Shown piece by piece: positions 39,927 to 49,675 of a DNA stretch of 64,000 nucleotides. How positions within the stretch are numbered: the stretch's first letter is position 1; each line of letters starts with the position of its first letter. Source of the DNA: Ignavibacteria bacterium (GTDB lineage Bacteria; Bacteroidota; Ignavibacteria; Kapaibacteriales; UBA2268); assembly GCA_016844745.1 (NCBI GenBank), contig JAERMQ010000015.1, positions 1 through 64,000 on the forward strand, given 5' to 3'. Under the pieces are notes generated by a model. That model did not search any database. It saw only the letters and a program-made list of their open reading frames with translations, and was not told the DNA's origin. The position numbers and the translations under genes were made by a program.

Positions 39927-41162
39927 ATGAAAACAATTTTAATTTTAGGCGGCGGGATAGGCGGAATTGTTTCTGCTAATGAGTTAAGGAAAGCACTGCC
40001 TTCAAATCATAAAATTATTTTAATTGAGAAGAACCCTATACATTCCTTCGCTCCATCATTTATATGGTTAATGACGGGCGCTCGAAAAATTTCTGATATT
40101 CAGGTTAAATTGGAAAAATTATTACTTCCCGGAATTGAATTGATTATTTCTGAGGTTAATAATATTGATGTGTCTAATAAAACCATCAAAGCCGGCAATA
40201 AAATATTTTCTTTTGATTATCTAATTATTGCTCTTGGCACAGAATTAAACCCCGAATCAATTCCCGGATTAACTTCCGCAACTAACACTTTTTATACTCT
40301 CGAAGGTTCACTAAAAATTTACGAAGATTTAAGTAATTTCAAAGGCGGTTCTATCGCAGTTGTTGTATGCTCACTCCCATATAAATGCCCGGGCGCACCT
40401 CATGAAGGTTCACTACTGATTTCCGACTATTATAGAAAAAAAGGTATGAGGGATAAAGTTACTATAAATTTTTATACACCTGAATCCCAGCCGATGCCTG
40501 TAGCCGGTCCGGAACTTGGTTCGGCAGTAGAAGATTTAATCAAATCGAAAAACATCGCATTTAATCCTATTCACAAACTAAAAAGCGTTGATAACGAAAA
40601 TAGATTGTTATTTTTTGAAAACAAAGAACCTGTAAATTATGACCTTCTAATTATCATACCACCCCACAGAAGTCCGGCAGTTTTGAAGGAATCAGCATTA
40701 GCAAATGAAAGTGGCTGGCTCCCGGTTGATATAAATACTCTCGAATCAAAATACGATAATGTCTTTGCAATCGGAGATGTTACATCAATATCTATTCCGG
40801 GAAGATGGAAAAAAGATATACCAATGAACCTGCCCAAAGCCGGTGTATTTGCTCATAGCCAAGCGGAAACGGTCGCAAAAATTATCTCTGACAGAATTGC
40901 AGGAAATAACTCTGCGAGTAAATTTGAAGGATTTGGTTATTGTATGATTGAAGCCGGAAACGGAGAATCCGGTTTTGCTTACGGTAATTTTTATGGCGAA
41001 CCTAATCCTATAATTCATCTTAGTAATGTTAAAAGAAGATGGCATTTGGGAAAGGTTCTATTCGAAAAATGGTGGCTAACGCCAATAGGTTTGAAACGTT
41101 CATTTTATCAATATCTGTTAAAAATTAGCGTCAAAATATTAAGAATTCCAATAAATATATAA
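39927..41162 (+). CDS. Sulfide:quinone oxidoreductase-like FAD-dependent oxidoreductase
   Basis: ILILGGGIGGIVSANELRKAL; VVVCSLPYKCPGAPHEGSLLISDYYRKKG; VFAIGDVTSISIPGRW...MNLPKAGVFAHSQAE; GYCMIEAG. Confidence 0.85.
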   Translation: MKTILILGGGIGGIVSANELRKALPSNHKIILIEKNPIHSFAPSFIWLMTGARKISDIQVKLEKLLLPGIELIISEVNNIDVSNKTIKAGNKIFSFDYLIIALGTELNPESIPGLTSATNTFYTLEGSLKIYEDLSNFKGGSIAVVVCSLPYKCPGAPHEGSLLISDYYRKKGMRDKVTINFYTPESQPMPVAGPELGSAVEDLIKSKNIAFNPIHKLKSVDNENRLLFFENKEPVNYDLLIIIPPHRSPAVLKESALANESGWLPVDINTLESKYDNVFAIGDVTSISIPGRWKKDIPMNLPKAGVFAHSQAETVAKIISDRIAGNNSASKFEGFGYCMIEAGNGESGFAYGNFYGEPNPIIHLSNVKRRWHLGKVLFEKWWLTPIGLKRSFYQYLLKISVKILRIPINI

Positions 41163-41185
41163 TTATTTCTTTAAGGAGAACAAAG

Positions 41186-41791
41186 ATGAAGACTTATCGA
41201 ACAATAATAATTGGTTTTTGGCTTTTTATAGCTTTTGCCAATACAACCTATGCATATCCTCCGGCAGTAGGTATTATGAGTAAATCAAAATCCTGCTTAA
41301 GCTGCCATGTTAACAATGGTCCCTGGACTGATAATGAAAGAACAATTATAGATATCATTGATAAGGAAACAATGAAATCAGTTCGCCGGACAGACGGCAC
41401 TTTTCTTTTGGAAGTAAAGCGAGGCGAACAAAAAACCTTTTTTACCGTTATCGGGCGCACTTCGGGAGATAACTTACCCCCTCCAAATCGTAATGCATGG
41501 ATTTACATCGACCCTGCAAAAATTGAGAGTAATGAACTATCAAAATTTGCACCCGGATGGGAAGTGAATTTACCAATATCATGCCGTGTGGTAGGAGATA
41601 AGTTACATGGATTCGAAGGTGCTGTGATAACTGCTCTTCCCATGACTATTCAACCTACGAAAGAGGCTAAAGATTCGGAACTTCAATTACAATTGATGCT
41701 TACAAAAGGGGAATCCATCAAGGGTGAAGCAAAAAAGGGTATGCTTGGGAATTATTTTGAACGAAAAGTAATTTTGAAAGTTATTGAATAA
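41186..41791 (+). CDS. Exported CXXCH protein (putative single-heme c-type cytochrome)
   Basis: Signal peptide; MSKSKSCLSCHVNNGPWTDNE. Confidence 0.75.
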   Translation: MKTYRTIIIGFWLFIAFANTTYAYPPAVGIMSKSKSCLSCHVNNGPWTDNERTIIDIIDKETMKSVRRTDGTFLLEVKRGEQKTFFTVIGRTSGDNLPPPNRNAWIYIDPAKIESNELSKFAPGWEVNLPISCRVVGDKLHGFEGAVITALPMTIQPTKEAKDSELQLQLMLTKGESIKGEAKKGMLGNYFERKVILKVIE

Positions 41792-41817
41792 TTGTTAAAT
41801 AATATTAAATTAAAATA

Positions 41818-42171
41818 ATGAAAATATTATTAGTAATCAACGATGCGCCTTACGGCACGGAAAAAGCTTACAATGCTTTAAGGCTTGCAATGACACTTCA
41901 GAAGGAACATACGGATGTCGAAGTGAGAATTTTTTTAATGGCTGATGCCGTTTTTTGCGCATTGCCGGGTACTAACACTCCACAAGGCTATTACAACATT
42001 GAAAGAATGATGAAAAGTGTTTTGAATAGGGGTGGAAAAGTTAAAGCATGTGGCACTTGTGCGCAAGCAAGAGGAATTTTTGACCTACCTGTTTTAGAAG
42101 GTGTAGAGCGAAGCAATATGAGCGAATACACGCAATGGGTAGTTGAGAGCGATAAAGTTATCAATTGTTGA
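41818..42171 (+). CDS. DsrE/DsrF-family protein
   Basis: MKILLVINDAPYGTEKAYNALRLAMTLQ, VRIFLMADAVFCALPG, GGKVKACGTCAQARGI. Confidence 0.88.
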   Translation: MKILLVINDAPYGTEKAYNALRLAMTLQKEHTDVEVRIFLMADAVFCALPGTNTPQGYYNIERMMKSVLNRGGKVKACGTCAQARGIFDLPVLEGVERSNMSEYTQWVVESDKVINC

Positions 42172-42188
42172 CATTTATCGATAGGGGA

Positions 42189-42397
42189 GTTCTAAAAATT
42201 GTCATTCCTGCATTCGAGACTGTGTGAAAACTAATAAAAATAGAAGAATGTCATTCTGAACGAAGTGAAGAATCCAGTCCCAATGCAGCTTCTGGATTCT
42301 TCACTTCGTTCAGAATGACATTCTTCTTGACTTTTCACACAGCCTCATCCTCAGGAATGACTGTTCCAGGAACAACCTCATAGATAATTTTTAAAAC
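42189..42397. repeat. Four-layer nested palindromic composite F1>F2>F3>F4
   Basis: GTTCTAAAAATT/AATTTTTAAAAC; GTCATTCCTGCATTCGAG/CTCATCCTCAGGAATGAC; GACTGTGTGAAAA/TTTTCACACAGCC; perfect 35-bp arms GAAGAATGTCATTCTGAACGAAGTGAAGAATCCAG (42243-42277)/reverse complement (42292-42326). Confidence 0.95.
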
Positions 42398-43698
42398 ATT
42401 ACCCTCATATTCATAGATATTCTATCTATGAGTTCCTTTGCATCTTTATCAGAAAGTTCTTTTTCATAATAAAGAGACATCCGGATATTTTGGTTTATTA
42501 TATAGGTAATTACCGGTACAACTCTTTGATATTCAAAAATATATTTCCCGGTAGCAGCAACTTTATCATCCGAATTAAATTTATCGTAATGCAAAGCAAA
42601 ATGCCATTCATCATTTGGCATGAAGCCTGCTTCGACAGCCAAACCGCTATATTTGAATTTATCAGCGGGCTTGGTAGCTGCCAAGTCCCAATTCTCGTCT
42701 TCAGCCATTACATAAGCTGCTTGTAGATCGAACATATTGCGATAACGAATATTCAACTGAGGTGAGATTCTGGTGAATTTATTTTCTATTTGTGCCTTAT
42801 CAGGGACTGTTACGCCGGTGTTTTTTGTATCTGTGCCTGTATAATAATGAAGAGTAACAGTTGAACCTTCTAAATCTTTAGAAATAGATTCAGGCACATT
42901 CAGAACCAAGCCGCCCCAAAAATTCTGGAATTGAGTTAATGCTAATGAATTCTTAATAATGACGGGTGAGGCTCCTAAATATAAAGTACCATAATCATTA
43001 TATCCGAAATATTGTAAACCTGGACGAGCGCTCGACATATCAACAGAAGTTTCACCGCCACCGTTAGATGATTTTTTCAAAAATACTTCACCTTTTATTG
43101 CAGGAAGTTGTGGTAGCCTGTTCGGATATGATGCAAATTCCAATGGCGAGATATTACCGACCTGTAAATTCAAGTATGAAGTCGATAAGAGATTTGTAAA
43201 ATTGAAGTAAAACCAATTGAATTTAAAACCTCCGGAAGCATACTCCAATTCAGTGAAAAAGGATATATTGTTGTAAATCGAACCGGCAACAAAGAATTGT
43301 ATCCAATTCGGATTGCCAATCGTCAAAAGTCCGGATTTATCTTTTCCTGAATCTTGTAGGAAGGAATTTGTTGCATACATGAATGGCGTTACATTCAAGC
43401 GAAAGCCGAATAGTTGCGATACATCACTAAGAGAAACACCACCGGCGTTTATTGAATAATCTTTTTTGTCTGGTTTGCCCAACACGTATCCGTTTTTAAG
43501 GAACTGGTCTCCTGCAAGATTCAGACGGGGAAATACCGTGTGGCAATAATTACAAGCCATGCCTGTCTTTCGGGACCATTGCGATGTTGCGTAAGTAAAG
43601 TTGGTAGAAGCAACAAAAAAGAATGCTATTAATCCGATTATAGCAATCTTGCCGAATAAATTATTTTTTAAAATTTGGTCATATAAACCCTTTCTCAT
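42391..43698 (-). CDS. CXXCH-containing putative outer-membrane beta-barrel protein
   Basis: TGMACNYCHTVFPRLNLAGDQFLKNGYVLG at the N-terminus, then alternating aromatic beta-strand pattern ending MNMRVMF. Confidence 0.7.
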   Translation of the reverse strand: MRKGLYDQILKNNLFGKIAIIGLIAFFFVASTNFTYATSQWSRKTGMACNYCHTVFPRLNLAGDQFLKNGYVLGKPDKKDYSINAGGVSLSDVSQLFGFRLNVTPFMYATNSFLQDSGKDKSGLLTIGNPNWIQFFVAGSIYNNISFFTELEYASGGFKFNWFYFNFTNLLSTSYLNLQVGNISPLEFASYPNRLPQLPAIKGEVFLKKSSNGGGETSVDMSSARPGLQYFGYNDYGTLYLGASPVIIKNSLALTQFQNFWGGLVLNVPESISKDLEGSTVTLHYYTGTDTKNTGVTVPDKAQIENKFTRISPQLNIRYRNMFDLQAAYVMAEDENWDLAATKPADKFKYSGLAVEAGFMPNDEWHFALHYDKFNSDDKVAATGKYIFEYQRVVPVITYIINQNIRMSLYYEKELSDKDAKELIDRISMNMRVMF

Positions 43699-44028
43699 TC
43701 GTTATTTAAAATTTTTCCACGACAATTAATTAAATGTGGAAAATCATTTTTTTTTTTAGCTTTATATCATTTCAATTTTCATTTCAATTATAAATATTTC
43801 AATAAATATTAAAATTTAATTTTTAAAAATACTAAAATTTTTCTTAATTAACAATAAATTATATTTACTTATTTTGGTTTGTAATTGAAATGTTTTCTTC
43901 GTTATGAGAATCTAAAAGCTATAGAAATGTCATTCAAGAGAATTCAATAATGAAAATTTACAGTACCATCTCTTATAATATTTTTATTTATTGTAAATTT
44001 GTAATATCGGAATTTTAAGGGAACCCAG

Positions 44029-45144
44029 ATGAAAATAGGAATGGTATGCTATCCGACTTACGGTGGAAGCGGTATTGTAGCAACGGAATTGGGGATGAAA
44101 CTTGCCGAACGTGGGCATGAAGTGCATTTTATCAGCTATTCTCAGCCAATGCGTTTGGATAATTTCCAGGAAAGGATTTTTTTTCATGAAGTAGATTCAA
44201 CTAACTATCCTTTGTTCGAATTTAATTTATATACCCTTAATCTTGCCGGAAAAATCATTGATGTAGTCAAGTACGAAGAGTTGGATGTGCTGCATGTTCA
44301 TTATGCAATTCCACATGCCGTTAGCGGATATTTAGCAAAGCAAATTTTACAGCAGAACAAACCAATCCGCCTTGTAACAACCCTGCACGGAACCGATATA
44401 ACGCTTGTCGGAATGGAGCCATCCTTCCTGCCGATTGTGAAATTTTCATTGGAAAACTCGGATGCAGTCACAGCCGTATCGGGCTATTTGAAGGAAAAGA
44501 CATTGCAGAATTTCAATATTAAAAATAATATTAAAGTCATTCATAATTTCGTCGATACGAAAGTTTACAAAAGATTGCCATGTATTCAAATCAGGAAACG
44601 CCTTGCAGAGGAAGACGAGAAAATCCTGATGCACATATCGAATTTCAGGCCCGTTAAGCGTGTATGCGATTGCCTGAGGATATTCGTTGAGGTGCATAAG
44701 GAAATCAAATCGAAATTAATCTTAATCGGGGATGGTCCCGACCGCCACGAAGCGGAAGAATTAAGCAAGAGACTTGGCATTGAGAAGAACGTTAAATTTT
44801 TAGGTAAGCAGAACGCATTGGTAGAGTTGCTGTCATGTGCTGATTTATTCCTGCTGCCAAGCCAATCGGAGAGCTTTGGACTATCGGCATTGGAGGCGAT
44901 GAGCTGCGGTGTGCCTGTGATTGGTTCGAATATCGGTGGAATCCCGGAATTAATCGACCAGGGTGAGACTGGTTATGTTGCCGAGTTTGGCGATACCGAG
45001 CGCATGGCAAGATATGCCAAGGAGCTATTAGGCAATCCAAAAAAATGGAATAAATTTTCCGAAAATGCACGCCAGCGCTCCGTCGAGATGTTCGATATTG
45101 AGTTGATTGTGCCTAAGTATGAAGAAGTGTATTTGGAGATATGA
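44029..45144 (+). CDS. bshA: N-acetyl-alpha-D-glucosaminyl L-malate synthase (bacillithiol pathway glycosyltransferase)
   Basis: MKIGMVCYPTYGGSGIVATELGMKLAERGHEVHFISYSQPMRL...VLHVHYAIPHAVSGYLAKQIL...SNFRPVKRVCDCLRIF; LPSQSESFGLSALEAMSCGVPVIGSNIGGIPELI. Confidence 0.93.
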   Translation: MKIGMVCYPTYGGSGIVATELGMKLAERGHEVHFISYSQPMRLDNFQERIFFHEVDSTNYPLFEFNLYTLNLAGKIIDVVKYEELDVLHVHYAIPHAVSGYLAKQILQQNKPIRLVTTLHGTDITLVGMEPSFLPIVKFSLENSDAVTAVSGYLKEKTLQNFNIKNNIKVIHNFVDTKVYKRLPCIQIRKRLAEEDEKILMHISNFRPVKRVCDCLRIFVEVHKEIKSKLILIGDGPDRHEAEELSKRLGIEKNVKFLGKQNALVELLSCADLFLLPSQSESFGLSALEAMSCGVPVIGSNIGGIPELIDQGETGYVAEFGDTERMARYAKELLGNPKKWNKFSENARQRSVEMFDIELIVPKYEEVYLEI

Positions 45145-45241
45145 TACCAGGAGATAATATTTAATAATATTCTGGACTATCGTCAGGTATTTAAATTGAT
45201 GAGTGATGATATACTTTTAATATACCTACGACAAATGAACA

Positions 45242-45319
45242 TTCAAATTCAATCCCATCGGGATGAAATATATATAGAAAAAAGAAAGTGCAAATACGAT
45301 AATCCCTTTAGGGATGAAA
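45242..45319. repeat. 78-bp exact direct repeat, copy 1, containing TCCCATCGGGATGA and TCCCTTTAGGGATGA palindromes
   Basis: Identical to 45490-45567 (period 248 bp). Confidence 0.97.
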
Positions 45320-45489
45320 AAAATTTGTCTCGAAATAATCCTTCAATATATGTCAACATAACGGGATTTCCTGGACTGTTATTTGTCATCATGCTATAAA
45401 TATGTCATCCCTCCGGGATTCATTTGAGCCAAGAATTAATCTTAACAATTAAGGATTTGGTTTTAAAAGAACCAATTGACCCAAGATTT

Positions 45490-45567
45490 TTCAAATTCAA
45501 TCCCATCGGGATGAAATATATATAGAAAAAAGAAAGTGCAAATACGATAATCCCTTTAGGGATGAAA
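45490..45567. repeat. 78-bp exact direct repeat, copy 2
   Basis: Identical to 45242-45319; each copy is followed by a shared ...CCTNNNGGGATT... tail containing ATGCTATAAATAT. Confidence 0.97.
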
Positions 45568-45721
45568 TAATAATTCCGGCAAAATCTTATCATTATATGT
45601 CATTCCTAAAGGGATTTCATGGGCTTTTATTTGATGCTATGCTATAAATATTTCATTCCTAAAGGGATTCCTTTTACACCGAAAGAAACTCTTGAGCGAG
45701 GAAAATAGTTAAAATGACAAA

Positions 45722-47551
45722 TTATTTCCTGCAATATTTGTCGATAAGGGGTTTGACTGCTTCCTTGCCTAACTGCAATGCTGAATTCAAATCGGAACAG
45801 GCTCCATCCTTATCTCCTGTATTGATACGAGCCAAAGCACGATTTATGAAAGCATCTCCATATAACCGGTTAAACTCGATAGCTTTGGTATAATCAATTA
45901 TCGCAGCATTATAATCGCCTAAATTAAAATATGCGCCGGCTCTGTTATTGTAGGCTTCGGGAATATCGGGTTTCAGTCGGATCGTTTCGGAAAAGCGGGC
46001 TATGGCTGAATGGAAATCCTTCATATTGAAATAGCATATACCGAGATTAGTAAATGCTTCGGCAAAGTCGGGTTTGAGCTTTATGGCATGCTCGAAATCC
46101 GCAATAGCGGCGGAATATACTTTTAAATCGCAAAGCGCCAAACCACGGTTATTATAAACATCGCTATTTGTAGGATGCAGCCTTAGAGCTTCGTTATAAT
46201 CATCAATAGCGCCTTTATGGTTGCCTTCGGCATTAAGAATCAAACCTCGGTTAGAGTGTGCGATTGATGAGTTAGGGCTGGTGAGAACGGCATAATTATA
46301 GAATGTTTTGGCATCCTTGTAATTACGGCTGTAGTAAATATTGACACAAGAGTAAATAAAAATAATGATGAATGATGAGGTCATTACATAATTGTATTTT
46401 CGATTTAACCATCGATTAGGAATGATATAAAAAATAAAAAGAAGAAATCCCAAAGCCGGTAAAAATGCGCGGCTCTCTAAATAATCAAACATGAAATTGC
46501 CTTGCGAAGTAAACATGCCTGGAATAATCAATAAAACAAACATGAGTATTCCAAATAAGAAACGGCGAAAAGCAGGGGACTTTCTATTTCTAAAGATTTC
46601 ACCGATTATTATTACAAAAATTATAGAGCCGAATATAGTTCTGAAAATATCGAACATTGGCATGGGATTAGGTTTCGAAGGGAAAAACAACTTTTGCAAG
46701 AGTTCAGGCAGTGTGGCTAATTTATCGATAAAAATTGAAAGTCCAAGCACATCGGAGCTCGGAACTCCTTTGATAGCCATGTTTCGCATCAGCATAAAGA
46801 ATACAATAGCGACAAACCAGCAAAGGTAAAAGGCAAACAATCGTTTGTCGAACAGTTTTTTTTCGAGCCAAAGAATAGCAAATAACAAGTATATAAGCGG
46901 GAAGACAACTGCAAGCTCTTTTGATAATAATGCAAGGAAGAAAGAAATTAGATGCAGAAAAATTAACACCGGTTTCTTTGATGAGAAATATTTGAGCAAT
47001 GTGATAATTCCAAAAAGGAAGAAGAACATTGCCAGTATATCATTCCTTGCAACAACCCAATTTACGGTAGATGCCAATAGGGGGTGGGTAGCATAGAACA
47101 AACCGGCAAATAGTAAAAATATTACCGGTAATTTAAGTAGCTTTAAGAAATATACGATTAATAAGCAGACAAATCCATGCAGGAGGATGTTGCTCAAATG
47201 ATAAATCCAGGGCTCCTTGCCGCCGGTTTGAGCATCAAGCATGAAAGATAATGTTAAGAGGGGCCTGTAATAATGCGATTTCTGCTGGAAATAAGCATCG
47301 GTTTTGAATGCTTCTGATACTTTGGATATGTCACTAAGATTATGGAAATTATTGACAATGATAACATCATCATCGAAGTTGACGAATCCGAACCATAATG
47401 ATTGTCCATAAACGGCAAGAGCAGCAATGAAAACAATTAAATATACCCAACGGGAAATGAAAGCATCTGTTTTATTAACGGATTTTTCCTTCTTCTGTGC
47501 CGGTGCATTGTCCCGTGGAACAGGTTTATTCTTTGTTTTTTTATTTCCCAT
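45722..47551 (-). CDS. Multi-pass membrane protein with C-terminal TPRs (TMTC-like), paralogue 1
   Basis: Polytopic N-terminal half (FVNFDDDVIIVNN, WVVARNDILAMFFF) and TPRs (GAIDDYNEALRLHPTNSDVYNNRGLAL). Start probably MGNKK at 47551 rather than the track start 47605. Confidence 0.8.
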   Translation of the reverse strand: MGNKKTKNKPVPRDNAPAQKKEKSVNKTDAFISRWVYLIVFIAALAVYGQSLWFGFVNFDDDVIIVNNFHNLSDISKVSEAFKTDAYFQQKSHYYRPLLTLSFMLDAQTGGKEPWIYHLSNILLHGFVCLLIVYFLKLLKLPVIFLLFAGLFYATHPLLASTVNWVVARNDILAMFFFLFGIITLLKYFSSKKPVLIFLHLISFFLALLSKELAVVFPLIYLLFAILWLEKKLFDKRLFAFYLCWFVAIVFFMLMRNMAIKGVPSSDVLGLSIFIDKLATLPELLQKLFFPSKPNPMPMFDIFRTIFGSIIFVIIIGEIFRNRKSPAFRRFLFGILMFVLLIIPGMFTSQGNFMFDYLESRAFLPALGFLLFIFYIIPNRWLNRKYNYVMTSSFIIIFIYSCVNIYYSRNYKDAKTFYNYAVLTSPNSSIAHSNRGLILNAEGNHKGAIDDYNEALRLHPTNSDVYNNRGLALCDLKVYSAAIADFEHAIKLKPDFAEAFTNLGICYFNMKDFHSAIARFSETIRLKPDIPEAYNNRAGAYFNLGDYNAAIIDYTKAIEFNRLYGDAFINRALARINTGDKDGACSDLNSALQLGKEAVKPLIDKYCRK

Positions 47552-47570
47552 ATTTTTGGTTTTTCTCCTC

Positions 47571-47593
47571 GAGTCAAGAGTTCCTCTTGACTC
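47571..47593. promoter_or_regulatory. Perfect 10-bp hairpin GAGTCAAGAG-TTC-CTCTTGACTC between two paralogous genes
   Basis: Self-complementary; lies in the gap (or extreme 5' end) between ORFs 47602-49524 and 45722-47605. Confidence 0.7.
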
Positions 47594-47601
47594 AAAGAAT
47601 G

Positions 47602-49524
47602 TCATTTACAAAACTGTTCAAGCATCCTGCGGGCTTCGGGATGACCGAAAACAAGGGCTTTCTGCCAATTATCACAAGCAAGGGTTCTATTGCCGATTTG
47701 ATAATGAGCAAATCCCCGATTGAAATAAGCATCACCATAGTCGGGTTTGATTTTAACAGCTTCATCGAAATCTGCAATAGATTCTGGAAAAGCTCCTTGC
47801 ATACCGAGAATGACACCACGATTGTTATGCGGCTCGGCATAGTTGGGATTCAGTTGTATAGCTTTGGTATAGTCAGCTAATGCGGAATCATAGTGACCGA
47901 GTCCGGCAAAAGCTATTCCCCTGTTATAGTAAAATGATTCGTTCTTTGGCATTAATGATATTGCGATATCATAATCAATTTTAGCATCTGAAAAATCCTT
48001 TAATCTGACTCTTGCCAAGGCTCTGTTATTATAAGCTGCGGCATACTTCTTATTCAGGGAAATTGCGCTTGAAAAGTCATTGATTGCTATGTTAAAATCA
48101 TCTTTGAAATACCATGCAAGTCCCCGATTATAGTATGCTTCATCATATCCGGGATTGATTTCGATGGCACGAGTGAAATCCTGAATCGAAGAATCAAACT
48201 TCTTTTTTTCTTTGTAAATAATTCCACGGTTATTCAAAGCCATAGCAGAGCGGGGGCTGGTTTCGATTGCCCTCGAATAAAAAGAAATTGCATCCTGGTA
48301 AACAATATTATTATTCCAATTTAAAATCAATAATATTATTATTATGGGTAAAGTATTGAAAAGTATTTTGTTTTCAGTTTTACTGTAATTCATTATTAAT
48401 GCATTACACATAATGAATAAGCCTATTGCCGGAAGGTAAGCCCTGCATTCAAGATAATCGAATACAACATCCCCTAACTTTGAAAACATTCCGGGAATAA
48501 TGAGCACAACAAACCACGAAAAACCGAAAATAGCCGTCGACCTGTAACCAGAACTTTTTTTTCTATTTATCATTATTATTATTAGGACTAAGAAAATCAA
48601 TCCTACAATGGTTGAAGTTGAATTGAACATAGGTAATGGAGATAGGTTCCGGATATAGAAAAATTTGCCTAACAATTCCGGCAAAGTTGCGAGATTCATC
48701 AGGAAGTAGTCAAATGAAAATCTCGTTTCGGCGGGCAATCCCGCGAATGCAATATTACGTAAAATTAAATATGTGGATGCAGATAAAGTCCAAACAAGGA
48801 ATAAATAGATATAATTGATTTTCGATAACTTATTATCTTTGATTATTAAAATATATAAAATGAATATTCCCGGTATGAACAAAGAAATTTCTTTTGAAAA
48901 AACGGCAAAAATATAAAAGACAAAATGGATAAATAACAGACTGGAAGCAGGTTTCCTGTGATATTTAATCAGATATATAAAAGCTCCCATCGAAAAAACC
49001 GTAGCAAGCAAATCATTACGGGCAACAATCCAACATACTGCATTATTGAACAAAGGATGAACTGCGAACATTAATGATAAAGCCAAAGCCAATTGTTTCG
49101 GGGAGCCGAGCAGTCCTAATAAATAAAATAACAGGCAGGCTACTATGCAATGGTAAATAATATTAGAAATATGATAAACCATAGGAGATGCGCCACCAAT
49201 CTGGGCATCCAGCATAAAAGAAATGCTAAGTATGGGTCTGTAATAAACCCCGATTTCCTTACTGAAATACGCATTTGTCATAAATGCGTTCGGGAGTTTC
49301 GTTATGTCTGATATTGTTTTATTATTATCGACGATTATCTGGTAATCATCCAGATGGACAAAATCGAAAAATGCTGTACGACCGTATGCAGAAAGGCAAA
49401 ATATAATGATTAACAAATAAGAGTGTTTTGTGATTTGAACGAAGAACTTCGGGGTATGGACCGGTTTTATACTAATCTTAGAATTACTTGTTTTTCTCGA
49501 GCTTTTCTTCATAATAACAAACAT
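47602..49524 (-). CDS. Multi-pass membrane protein with C-terminal TPRs (TMTC-like), paralogue 2
   Basis: FVHLDDYQIIVDNN, WIVARNDLLATVFS, multiple TPRs to the C-terminus; tandem paralogue. Confidence 0.8.
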   Translation of the reverse strand: MFVIMKKSSRKTSNSKISIKPVHTPKFFVQITKHSYLLIIIFCLSAYGRTAFFDFVHLDDYQIIVDNNKTISDITKLPNAFMTNAYFSKEIGVYYRPILSISFMLDAQIGGASPMVYHISNIIYHCIVACLLFYLLGLLGSPKQLALALSLMFAVHPLFNNAVCWIVARNDLLATVFSMGAFIYLIKYHRKPASSLLFIHFVFYIFAVFSKEISLFIPGIFILYILIIKDNKLSKINYIYLFLVWTLSASTYLILRNIAFAGLPAETRFSFDYFLMNLATLPELLGKFFYIRNLSPLPMFNSTSTIVGLIFLVLIIIMINRKKSSGYRSTAIFGFSWFVVLIIPGMFSKLGDVVFDYLECRAYLPAIGLFIMCNALIMNYSKTENKILFNTLPIIIILLILNWNNNIVYQDAISFYSRAIETSPRSAMALNNRGIIYKEKKKFDSSIQDFTRAIEINPGYDEAYYNRGLAWYFKDDFNIAINDFSSAISLNKKYAAAYNNRALARVRLKDFSDAKIDYDIAISLMPKNESFYYNRGIAFAGLGHYDSALADYTKAIQLNPNYAEPHNNRGVILGMQGAFPESIADFDEAVKIKPDYGDAYFNRGFAHYQIGNRTLACDNWQKALVFGHPEARRMLEQFCK

Positions 49525-49602
49525 TATTTATTCAATGTCATAATGTTTAAATTACTGGAAATTCCTGAAATATTCAAATGTTTCCGGATTCTAATAAGGA
49601 GA

Positions 49603-49658
49603 GTTCTAAAAATTGTCATTGCTGCAATCGCAGGAATGATATTTTATATTTTTAGAAC
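49603..49658. repeat. Nested palindrome F1>F2
   Basis: GTTCTAAAAATTGTCATTGCTGC...GCAGGAATGATATTTTATATTTTTAGAAC. Confidence 0.85.
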
Positions 49659-49675
49659 ATACATTCAGATAAATG

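Noticed and set aside
45242-45690. Repeats with regular-looking spacing, considered as a CRISPR array
   Set aside because: Only two copies of a 78-bp repeat 248 bp apart, made of GGGAT palindromes with partly repeated intervening sequence; no short repeat/unique spacer pattern and no cas genes.
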